DNA of 6,805 bases from Fimbriimonadales bacterium (GTDB lineage Bacteria > Armatimonadota > Fimbriimonadia > Fimbriimonadales > GBS-DC): positions 1 through 6,805 of the forward strand of contig JAOAES010000341.1 of the NCBI GenBank assembly GCA_026416655.1, written 5' to 3'. Below are positions 1 through 5,185 of this stretch, in pieces. The position numbers and the translations under genes were made by a program. Position 1 is the stretch's first letter; the number at the start of each line of letters is the position of its first letter. The notes beneath the pieces were generated by a model. The model was not told the DNA's origin. It did not search any database and was given only the letters and a program-made list of their open reading frames with translations.

Positions 1-1137
1 CTCTTCCATCGGGGTCACATAGCCCCGCATCAGCGTCTCACTGCCGATAAGTTCCGCGCGCGCTTGGGTCGACTCCAACGCGAGGACACGGTTGCCCTTG
101 AGCAGGTTGCGTGCGCTGGCAACCTCCTCTTCGGTGGGCGGGTCAGCGAGCAGTTTGTTCAGTTCCGTCTCGATGACCTCGACCGTTTGCTCAAATGCGC
201 TGGGGGCGACACCCGTGTAGACGACGAACAGCCCACTGTCGGACATGGGCATTGCGTAGCTGCCGATTTCGTAGGCGAGTCCTCGCTTCTCGCGCACCTC
301 CAGCCACAGGCGACTGAACATGCTGCCGCCCAGCAGGGTGTTCAGCACTGCCTGCGCGTAGCGTCGCTCATCGAAGAACGAGACGCCGTCCATCACAAGG
401 GCGAAGTGGGTCTGCTCCACATCGCGCGTTTCGATATGGCGGGGCGGTGCGTTTGGGTCGCGTGACGGCGCAGGCTGCGCAATCGCAGGGGCTGTTGCCG
501 GCTCAGGGTTCCAGTGTCCCAGCCAACGGTCTACCTCTTTGAATAGCGCGTCGGGGTCAAGGTTGCCCGCCGCGGCGACCACTACACGCTCTGGGCGGTA
601 ATGGGTCTGGATGAACTCGGTGATTGCCTCGCGCGTAAATGCGCTCACGGTTTCGGGCATGCCGATGATGCGCCGCGCCAGCGGATGGTCGCCCCAGTGA
701 ACCTCCGTGACGCGATCGTGGAGAATCTCGTCGGGTGTGTCCTCAATCATGCGCATCTCTTCCAGAATCACGCCCTTTTCGAGTTCGATGTCGTCGGGGT
801 CTAAGCGGGCGTTCAGGAACAGGTCGCTCAACACCTCGACGGCGACGGGCATATGTTCGGCGAGCATGCGGGCGTAGTAAAAGGTGAGTTCCTTGCCCGT
901 GGAGGCGTTCAGCACGCCGCCGCGCCCCTCAATCTCCTGCGCGATTTGAGCCGCGCTGCGCGTGTGCGTGCCCTTGAAGAGCATATGCTCCAGGAAGTGG
1001 GCGATTCCGTGCTGGTGGGGTAGCTCATCGCGCGAGCCAGCACGAATCCAGATGCTGACCGTCAGCGACTGCACGGTAGGGATTGCCTCCGCAACGACGC
1101 GAATCCCGTTGCTCAAAGTTGCCTGGTGCAGGTTCAT
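1..1137 (-). CDS. M16 family zinc metalloprotease (processing-peptidase-like), 3' end beyond window
   Basis: This is an insulinase/pitrilysin-superfamily protease resembling the bacterial relatives of the mitochondrial processing peptidase beta subunit. The family degrades or trims peptides using zinc. The protein starts MNLHQATLSNGIRVVAEAIP, the usual M16 opening. The inverted zinc motif HFLEH lies at residues 47-51, with E50 as catalytic base. The third zinc ligand is E127 in ILEEM, 76 residues after H51, as expected. The C-terminal M16 domain carries the substrate-binding Arg/Tyr pair in REKRGLAY (R282 and Y289). All active-site residues are intact, so this is a single-chain active enzyme and not a split non-catalytic partner. 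No signal peptide is seen, so it is probably cytoplasmic. The ATG at 1137 is the first possible start: the upstream SpoVR stop is in the same frame. 379 codons are visible; family members are about 410-430, so only a few dozen residues are missing. It lies 21 bases after SpoVR and is probably co-transcribed with it. Confidence 0.93.
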   Translation of the reverse strand, partial: MNLHQATLSNGIRVVAEAIPTVQSLTVSIWIRAGSRDELPHQHGIAHFLEHMLFKGTHTRSAAQIAQEIEGRGGVLNASTGKELTFYYARMLAEHMPVAVEVLSDLFLNARLDPDDIELEKGVILEEMRMIEDTPDEILHDRVTEVHWGDHPLARRIIGMPETVSAFTREAITEFIQTHYRPERVVVAAAGNLDPDALFKEVDRWLGHWNPEPATAPAIAQPAPSRDPNAPPRHIETRDVEQTHFALVMDGVSFFDERRYAQAVLNTLLGGSMFSRLWLEVREKRGLAYEIGSYAMPMSDSGLFVVYTGVAPSAFEQTVEVIETELNKLLADPPTEEEVASARNLLKGNRVLALESTQARAELIGSETLMRGYVTPMEE

Positions 1138-1141
1138 CGGG

Positions 1142-1159
1142 GGGAGAGTATACCCTCCC
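1142..1159. promoter_or_regulatory. 18-base near-perfect palindrome at the SpoVR/M16 junction
   Basis: On the plus strand the sequence is GGGAGAGTATACCCTCCC, symmetrical at every position except one pair. On the transcribed (minus) strand it can fold as a 7-pair stem, including one G-U, closed by a UAUA loop. It overlaps the last base of the SpoVR stop codon and ends 4 bases before the M16 ATG. The 5' arm contains GGGAGG, the only Shine-Dalgarno-like sequence near the M16 start. It lies about 17 bases away, further than normal. It could be an operator, a translational hairpin or a weak processing site; the sequence does not decide between these. Confidence 0.5.
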
Positions 1160-2595
1160 TATAGCGCACGCTGCGCGATGGTGTTCCCGTCGCAGGTAAT
1201 CAGCACCTGTTCGTCGTCTACCACCGTCTCGATATGCACCGGGCGTCCCCAGAGCTTGACCAGGTAGCGCATGCAGCGTGTGGTGCGCTGCATATCGAGC
1301 GGCTTGCCGTCGTAGTGATGCTTCAGATATAGCTCGCCTCGGTGTTCCCAGTCGCCGTCCTCCACTGTGAGGACGGGCATCCCGAAGTTGGTCATATTGT
1401 CGACGAGCGTGTTGCGCACCTTGCGCCAGTCGGTCTCGTCCACCACCCACACCAGCTCGCCGTTGTGTTCCTCCACGCGATAGGTGTAGAGGTCTAACTC
1501 GCGCACAAGTTTCTCGGTAAGGTACTTATGCAGGAAGGTCTGGTCGCACTCCAGCGTGCGCACCTCGAAGAGCTTCTGCATGCCCTGTCCGACGGGGCGC
1601 TCGATGCGATAGCCCATCCAGTCGGTCTCTTCTTCGTCCGGGTCGATGTCGCCGTTCCAGCGTCGCTCGATGTCACGCAGCACTTTGTAGCCAACATAGT
1701 AGGGGTTCAGGCTGGTGCGTGAGCCGGGCTGGATGACCGACGAATGCATCTTGCGGAACTGCACATGCTCGTCGGGGGTCAGCGGCAGGTCTTCGAGGAT
1801 GCGTTCGTGCCAAAGTGACGCCCATCCTTCATTAATTATCTTAGTCTTAATCTGTGGCAAAAAGTAAATCATCTCCTCGCGAATCATGCTGATAATATCG
1901 CGTTGCCAGTCTTCCAGCACGCGCGAGTGATCGCGAATGAAAAGCAACAAATCTTTTTGTGGCTCTTCGGGGATTTTGCGCTTTTTGGGTTCGGGTTTCG
2001 GCTTGGGCTGCACCATGTAGAAGATGTCTTCGTAGGTGTCCACTGTGGATTTGCGCTCCGGCTCCTCCGGTTTGCGTGGGGGCGCGCCGTAGGTGGGCAG
2101 CACAGGATCGATATGCTCCTCAATCGATAGCACGGCGTCAAGGAACTGCTCCACTACCAGCGGTCCGTGGTGCATTTCGTACTCGCGGATGCGCTCGGCG
2201 TGCAGGCGGGCGCGTTCAATCATCTTGCGGTCGGTATGTTCGAAGTAGATGTTGTTCTTAAAGAAATCCGAGTGTCCGTACACGTGGGCGATGACGAGTT
2301 TGTGCGCGAGCATATCGTTCACATCGAGCAAGAACGCCTGCGCGGGGTCGCTGTTGAACACCAGTTCGTAGATTCGGCTCACGCCGTACTCGTACATCGT
2401 TTTCTGCACATGGTAGTCACGTCCGAAAGTCCAGTGCGAGAAACGCGCGGGCAGGGCGTAGGAGCCTAACTCGTAAATCACGTGTGCCGGCACGACTTCG
2501 AAATGCACTGGAAAGGGGTCTAAGCCCAATTCCAGCGCTTTTTCGTAAATCATCTCAATCCAGCGTTCCAGTTCGGCACGTTCTGCCTGCGTCAT
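1159..2595 (-). CDS. spoVR: SpoVR family protein (stage V sporulation protein R / YcgB-like)
   Basis: This is a member of the SpoVR family, named for Bacillus spore cortex formation and also common in non-sporulating bacteria (E. coli YcgB). Its biochemical activity is not established. From the ATG at 2595 it is 478 residues. The family N-terminal signature is clear: LGSYALPARFSHWTFGRDYH at about residues 43-62, followed by SRIYELVFNSDP. AHVYGHSDFFKNN at about 103-115 supplies an H-x3-H pair (H104, H108). NEGWASLWH at 255-263 and LNPYYVGYKVLRDIERR at about 296-312 are the other conserved blocks. A Pro/Lys/Glu-rich linker spans about 170-214. No signal peptide or membrane segment is seen. An in-frame ATG at 2613 would add MRLGAS. 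I prefer 2595 because GGGGG sits 5 bases upstream of it and nothing like a ribosome site precedes 2613. The usual SpoVR partners (PrkA kinase, YeaH/YhbH) are not adjacent. Confidence 0.93.
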   Translation of the reverse strand: MTQAERAELERWIEMIYEKALELGLDPFPVHFEVVPAHVIYELGSYALPARFSHWTFGRDYHVQKTMYEYGVSRIYELVFNSDPAQAFLLDVNDMLAHKLVIAHVYGHSDFFKNNIYFEHTDRKMIERARLHAERIREYEMHHGPLVVEQFLDAVLSIEEHIDPVLPTYGAPPRKPEEPERKSTVDTYEDIFYMVQPKPKPEPKKRKIPEEPQKDLLLFIRDHSRVLEDWQRDIISMIREEMIYFLPQIKTKIINEGWASLWHERILEDLPLTPDEHVQFRKMHSSVIQPGSRTSLNPYYVGYKVLRDIERRWNGDIDPDEEETDWMGYRIERPVGQGMQKLFEVRTLECDQTFLHKYLTEKLVRELDLYTYRVEEHNGELVWVVDETDWRKVRNTLVDNMTNFGMPVLTVEDGDWEHRGELYLKHHYDGKPLDMQRTTRCMRYLVKLWGRPVHIETVVDDEQVLITCDGNTIAQRAL

Positions 2596-2615
2596 AGAAG
2601 CCCCCAATCTCATGG

Positions 2616-2621
2616 ATATTA
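2616..2621 (-). promoter_or_regulatory. weak -10-like box upstream of SpoVR
   Basis: The minus strand reads TAATAT here (4 of 6 matches to TATAAT). No convincing -35 box lies at the proper distance. If used, transcription would begin around the 2613 ATG, leaving the 2595 ATG as the translated start behind GGGGGCTTCT. This agrees with the preferred SpoVR start but is weak evidence on its own. Confidence 0.2.
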
Positions 2622-2642
2622 ACGCTGATTATTGTCGGCAGG

Positions 2643-2660
2643 TTCCTGCGGTTTCAGGAA
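2643..2660. repeat. short inverted repeat upstream of SpoVR
   Basis: TTCCTG and CAGGAA form a perfect 6-base inverted repeat around the 6-base loop CGGTTT. It lies about 50 bases upstream of the SpoVR start, just behind the -10-like box, where an operator could sit. An 8-base direct repeat, ATTGTCGG, flanks it at 2631-2638 and 2675-2682. Such a short repeat can arise by chance. Confidence 0.3.
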
Positions 2661-2678
2661 TCGTGAGAGGGGGCATTG

Positions 2679-2735
2679 TCGGTGGGGAGGCTGACGCTAC
2701 GCGGGGTGTGATGGTAGCACTGGCATCCCCACCGA
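2679..2735 (-). terminator. long imperfect hairpin after the PqaA-family gene; possible terminator without a U-tract
   Basis: The outer arms TCGGTGGGGA (2679-2688) and TCCCCACCGA (2726-2735) are perfect complements. Inside, after one mismatch, two more G-C pairs follow. After a 4-by-4 internal loop, GCTAC (2696-2700) pairs with GTAGC (2714-2718) around a 13-base loop. On the minus strand this begins 10 bases after the hydrolase stop codon, a natural terminator position. There is no run of T after it on that strand, so it is not a standard intrinsic terminator. It may instead be a 3'-end stabilising structure, a small palindromic repeat element or a structured leader for SpoVR. The 2596-2745 gap contains no gene. 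Confidence 0.45.
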
Positions 2736-2745
2736 TGGAGTTTCG

Positions 2746-4023
2746 CTACTTCGCCACGACTACTGGGACGGTGCAAAGCGAGAAGTTGCCCGTCTCGGCG
2801 CGATAGGTTGCCTCTGCAAACAGGGCGAGATTATCGCCGTTGCGGGGAATACGGGCAATCCACTGGTTGCCCTCCTTGCGGGCGCGCACCGGTTCCCAGC
2901 GTGCGGGGCGGAAGTCGGTATCGTTCGTGCGGCGAGCCACCCACACATCCACGAACTCAGGCTCCTTATCCGTGCGCAGGCGATAGATGACCTCGTTGCC
3001 CGCCACGCTGTGGGTCGCCGTGAGCTGGCTCGGAAACTCCATCTTGCCGATGCTCATCAGATAGAACGCGCACAGGCTGTTCACCACACGGCTGAAGTCG
3101 CCGCCCAAATTATGCCCGCCGTTCGGTACGTAGAGCGTGTATTTACGCTTGCTGGGCAGGTCGTCGAAGTAGAGCCGCGCGGCGTCGACCGTCCAGTAGG
3201 GGTCGTTCGCGCCGTTGATGATGAGAATCGGCATGGTGTAGCGGGCGCGATAGGAGTAGGGGTCTACCCAGCTCACCAGCTGTCTGCCACGCTCAGTAAG
3301 CATTTTCTCCATCAGTCCGCGTGTATAGTACTCCGAAATCTGCTCGCTGTAGCGTCCCCACTGCTCCAGCTGGTGGGGCATCTGCTTGAAGAAGTTCAGG
3401 TTGTCGAACACCATCGGGGCAATCGCGCGGGCGCGCTTGTCCACCGCCGCGGTGAGCCATGTTGTCCAGCCGCGCTTGGACGCGCCCGTAATCACGAAGT
3501 CCTTGATGTTCAGCCCCCATTCCTTGCGGGCGAACTCCTGCACAGCGTCCATCGCGCGTACGGCGGATTTGACCATCGGGAACAGCAGGGGCCATGTCGG
3601 GTCGCCCGTCTCCCAGAACTGCACATAGGTATGGGCAATCAGGTTATCCTCCACGAGGTCGGGACGGATCAGCGGCTGGTTTGGCACATCGTGCAGCACG
3701 ACGCCAATCGCGCCGACGCGCTCCGCGGCGCGCGCCACAATCTGCAGCTCGCTGCGCCCGTCGCCGCTGCCCGTGATGTAGAGAATTGCGGTGTCGGTAT
3801 GTTTCAGCTCATTCGGCTTCACGAGGCGCACGCGATGCCGCCAGGTGAACTCGCGCCATTTTTGGGAGACCACTGTTAGCTCCACGAACTGGCTCTCGCC
3901 GATTTTCGACTCCAGCGACTTGCTCCACTCAAACGGCGACGACGCCTTCACATAGCTTGCCAAATCAGCGTACGCGCCTGCGAAAAGCCCGAAAACGAAC
4001 AGCCATCCTGTCAGTCGTTTCAT
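2746..4023 (-). CDS. secreted PhoPQ-activated pathogenicity-related (PqaA) family alpha/beta hydrolase
   Basis: This 425-residue protein matches the PhoPQ-activated pathogenicity-related family, named for Salmonella PqaA, whose substrate is not firmly known. An N-terminal signal peptide is clear: MKRL, a hydrophobic stretch, then AYA before D20, predicting cleavage after A19 and export. The alpha/beta hydrolase core shows a nucleophile elbow in ITGASKRGWTTW (S182), an acid in IINGANDPYW (D274) and a base in VPNGGHNLGG (H304), in the right order for a catalytic triad. Family-typical segments include PMVKSAVRAMDA and PMVFDNLNFFKQM. Residues about 330-425 look like a beta-rich accessory domain, ending in VVVAK. 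The ATG at 4023 has a strong ribosome site, GGAGGAG, 3 bases upstream. It is the first gene of the leftward block and is divergent from the gene at 4138. The family assignment is firm; the natural substrate is unknown. Confidence 0.92.
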   Translation of the reverse strand: MKRLTGWLFVFGLFAGAYADLASYVKASSPFEWSKSLESKIGESQFVELTVVSQKWREFTWRHRVRLVKPNELKHTDTAILYITGSGDGRSELQIVARAAERVGAIGVVLHDVPNQPLIRPDLVEDNLIAHTYVQFWETGDPTWPLLFPMVKSAVRAMDAVQEFARKEWGLNIKDFVITGASKRGWTTWLTAAVDKRARAIAPMVFDNLNFFKQMPHQLEQWGRYSEQISEYYTRGLMEKMLTERGRQLVSWVDPYSYRARYTMPILIINGANDPYWTVDAARLYFDDLPSKRKYTLYVPNGGHNLGGDFSRVVNSLCAFYLMSIGKMEFPSQLTATHSVAGNEVIYRLRTDKEPEFVDVWVARRTNDTDFRPARWEPVRARKEGNQWIARIPRNGDNLALFAEATYRAETGNFSLCTVPVVVAK

Positions 4024-4112
4024 TTTCTCCTCCGTGCTACGGTATTAGACGCCGACGCGCCTACATTCGTGCCAGGTATTGGGCGCATCGCCCGGAAACA
4101 CGCTCTAAGAGA

Positions 4113-4134
4113 ATACCTTGCAAGGTATCATACC
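4113..4134. promoter_or_regulatory. overlapping palindromes in the divergent spacer; likely operator
   Basis: ATACCTTGCAAGGTAT at 4113-4128 is a perfect 16-base palindrome. It is overlapped by GGTATCATACC at 4124-4134, a second palindrome sharing the GGTAT arm. Two further GGTAT copies lie at 4041-4045 and 4075-4079, giving five half sites in the 114-base spacer between divergent genes. TATCAT at 4126-4131 resembles a -10 box and lies 6 bases before the ATG at 4138, so a dimeric regulator bound here would block that promoter. This would also make the message nearly leaderless. A small hairpin, GGGCG-CAT-CGCCC, lies at 4081-4093. No other gene is seen in 4024-4137. Confidence 0.5.
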
Positions 4135-4137
4135 GCT

Positions 4138-4500
4138 ATGCGACTGGTCAGCGTGCTGGTGTCGATAGCAATCCTGAGTGCATTGCTGATGGTATGGCTC
4201 TACTATGGGACGGGCGGCTCTGGAGGGAGCAGTTCGCAGCCACCGGGCGCGCCGCCGCCTGCGAGTCGCGTGGGCGAAGTGCGTCAGGCGGCGGAGAGCG
4301 TGGAGTGCCGCAATAACCTGAGCCAGATTCGCGCCGCAATTCAGATGCGCGTCACGACCGAAGAGACCTACCCCGCCAGCCTGCAGGAGCTGGGCTTGCC
4401 CGCAACGATGCTCGCCTGCCCCGTATCGGGACAGCCCTATCAGTATGACCCCAACACGGGACAAGTGAAGTGTCCTACTGCGGGGCACATGAGTTATTAG
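4138..4500 (+). CDS. small membrane-anchored protein with pseudopilin-like C-terminus, function unknown
   Basis: This is a 120-residue protein. Residues 3-23 form a single hydrophobic membrane segment (LVSVLVSIAILSALLMVWLY), followed by a Gly/Ser/Pro-rich linker (about 24-43). A helical stretch follows with CRNNLSQIRAAIQM (57-70), then YPASLQELGLP (78-88) and a terminal block ACPVSGQPYQYDPNTG ending CPTAGH (93-117). Cysteines are C57, C94 and C112. Helix, then YP-x-SLxEL, then CP-x-xG-x-x-Y-x-YDP-x-TG-x-V-x-CP resembles the globular part of type II secretion/type IV pseudopilins. However, the G-FTLxE prepilin-peptidase site is absent, so it may stay membrane-anchored and not be assembled into a pilus. 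The ATG at 4138 places the membrane segment at the N-terminus; a GTG at 4069 would add 23 residues across the palindrome and has no ribosome site. No good ribosome site precedes 4138 either. The gene is real by its composition and position; its function is inferred only loosely. Confidence 0.75.
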   Translation: MRLVSVLVSIAILSALLMVWLYYGTGGSGGSSSQPPGAPPPASRVGEVRQAAESVECRNNLSQIRAAIQMRVTTEETYPASLQELGLPATMLACPVSGQPYQYDPNTGQVKCPTAGHMSY

Positions 4501-4502
4501 AG

Positions 4503-4508
4503 TATAAT
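4503..4508 (+). promoter_or_regulatory. perfect -10 box (TATAAT) for the mntA/hepT pair
   Basis: TATAAT begins 2 bases after the stop codon of the upstream gene and ends 16 bases before the ATG at 4525. No recognisable -35 box lies 16-18 bases upstream. Initiation here would give a leader of about 10 bases containing GGTTGGGG. It would let the toxin-antitoxin pair be expressed independently of the gene at 4138. Confidence 0.45.
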
Positions 4509-4524
4509 CTTGTGGGTTGGGGTC

Positions 4525-4830
4525 ATGCGGACGCTTCCAATCTCTGTACCTGTTGATTTGCTAAGCGAGTTTTGTCGGCAGAATCATATCCGAAAACTCG
4601 CGCTGTTCGGCTCTGCCCTTCACGGCGACTTTCACGCCGAGAGCGACATCGATTTGCTGGTAGAGTTCGAGAAAGGACATGTTCCGGGTTTGCTCGGCAT
4701 TGCTCGCCTGGAGAGGGAACTCACAGAGCTGTTCGGCGGGCGAAAAGTCGATTTGAGAACGCCGCGCGACCTGAGCCGCTATTTCCGAGACGAAGTGGTG
4801 CGGGAAGCGGAGGTCTTGTATGAAGCCTGA
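4525..4830 (+). CDS. mntA: MNT-domain nucleotidyltransferase, antitoxin of a type VII (HEPN/MNT) system
   Basis: This is a 101-residue minimal nucleotidyltransferase of the pol-beta superfamily. The signature GS-x10-DxD is complete: G29-S30 in LFGSALHGDF, then D41 and D43 in SDIDLLVEF. The third acidic residue is D76 in RKVDLRTP. In characterised MntA/HepT systems this enzyme transfers AMP groups from ATP to a tyrosine in the HEPN toxin and so silences it. The present protein has everything needed for that chemistry. The ATG at 4525 is preferred. The longer TTG start at 4510 would fall right at the TATAAT box and has no ribosome site, while GGGG lies 2 bases before 4525. Its last 11 bases overlap the toxin gene, indicating coupled translation. 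The assignment is very firm; the antitoxin role is inferred from pairing with HepT. Confidence 0.93.
   Translation: MRTLPISVPVDLLSEFCRQNHIRKLALFGSALHGDFHAESDIDLLVEFEKGHVPGLLGIARLERELTELFGGRKVDLRTPRDLSRYFRDEVVREAEVLYEA
4809..4813 (+). promoter_or_regulatory. ribosome binding site for hepT inside mntA
   Basis: GGAGG lies 6 bases before the hepT ATG at 4820 and within the end of the mntA coding sequence. It is the clearest ribosome site on the plus strand of this window. It fixes the hepT start and suggests that toxin translation is coupled to antitoxin translation. Confidence 0.8.
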
Positions 4831-5167
4831 CGATCGAGTGCGCTTGCAACATATGCTGGACGCTGCTCGGGACGCGGTTGAGTTTATGAGAGGGCGTTCG
4901 CGCGCCGATCTCGACAACGACCGCCAGTTGACCCTCGCTGTCGTGAAAGCAATCGAGATTATTGGCGAAGCAGCCTATCGCGTCTCGGAACAGATGCGGC
5001 TTCAGTACCCTCAGATTCCCTGGGTGGACATTATCGGCATGCGCCACCGACTTGTTCACGGCTATTACGATATTGATTTGGACGTTGTTTGGTCAACTAT
5101 CCAGCACGACCTTCAGCCACTGATCTCGGATCTGGAAGTTATCTTACAGAACACAGATTCGGTATAA
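4820..5167 (+). CDS. hepT: HEPN-domain ribonuclease toxin (HepT, DUF86 type) of a type VII system
   Basis: This is a 115-residue, all-helical HEPN protein. The catalytic RNase motif R-x4-H-x-Y is intact in RHRLVHGYY: R75, H80 and Y82, with a second tyrosine, Y83. The helix ahead of it carries the usual AVVKAIEIIGEAAYRVSE block (about 40-57), then PQIPWVDIIGMRHRLVH. HepT toxins of this type cleave RNA, with tRNA reported for the Shewanella system, and are inactivated when MntA adenylylates the motif tyrosine. Y82 would be that target here. The start at 4820 is set by a strong ribosome site inside mntA and by the 11-base overlap. The length is normal for DUF86-type HepT. No truncation is visible, so the pair should be functional. 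Such pairs are frequent in thermophiles and cyanobacteria and act in plasmid or island maintenance and phage defence; which applies here cannot be told. Confidence 0.93.
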   Translation: MKPDDRVRLQHMLDAARDAVEFMRGRSRADLDNDRQLTLAVVKAIEIIGEAAYRVSEQMRLQYPQIPWVDIIGMRHRLVHGYYDIDLDVVWSTIQHDLQPLISDLEVILQNTDSV

Positions 5168-5168
5168 T
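5163..5168 (+). promoter_or_regulatory. perfect -10 box (TATAAT) overlapping the hepT stop codon
   Basis: TATAAT contains the hepT TAA stop (5165-5167) and ends 17 bases before the first ATG of the ATPase gene. No consensus -35 box is seen at 16-18 bases. CTTACA at 5143-5148 is the nearest match but is only 14 bases away. It may give the ATPase its own short-leader transcript. Confidence 0.4.
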
Positions 5169-5185
5169 CCCACATATTGCGGGTG

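Noticed and set aside
64..465. Plus-strand frame opposite the M16 gene
   Set aside because: The minus strand here encodes conserved M16 sequence, including REKRGLAY; the plus-strand translation matches nothing recognisable.
2612..2806. Plus-strand 64-codon frame across the hydrolase/SpoVR gap
   Set aside because: It spans the hairpin and runs antisense into the hydrolase gene, with no ribosome site or recognisable protein features.
3010..3879. Long plus-strand open frame (289 codons) opposite the PqaA-family gene
   Set aside because: It is fully antisense to a gene with signal peptide, catalytic triad and strong ribosome site. Its composition is Val/His/Ala/Arg-rich with no recognisable domain, as expected from GC-rich codon bias.
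4069..4137. GTG start at 4069 for the small membrane protein
   Set aside because: It would place a basic 23-residue extension over the palindromic operator-like sequence and has no ribosome site; the ATG at 4138 begins directly before the membrane segment.
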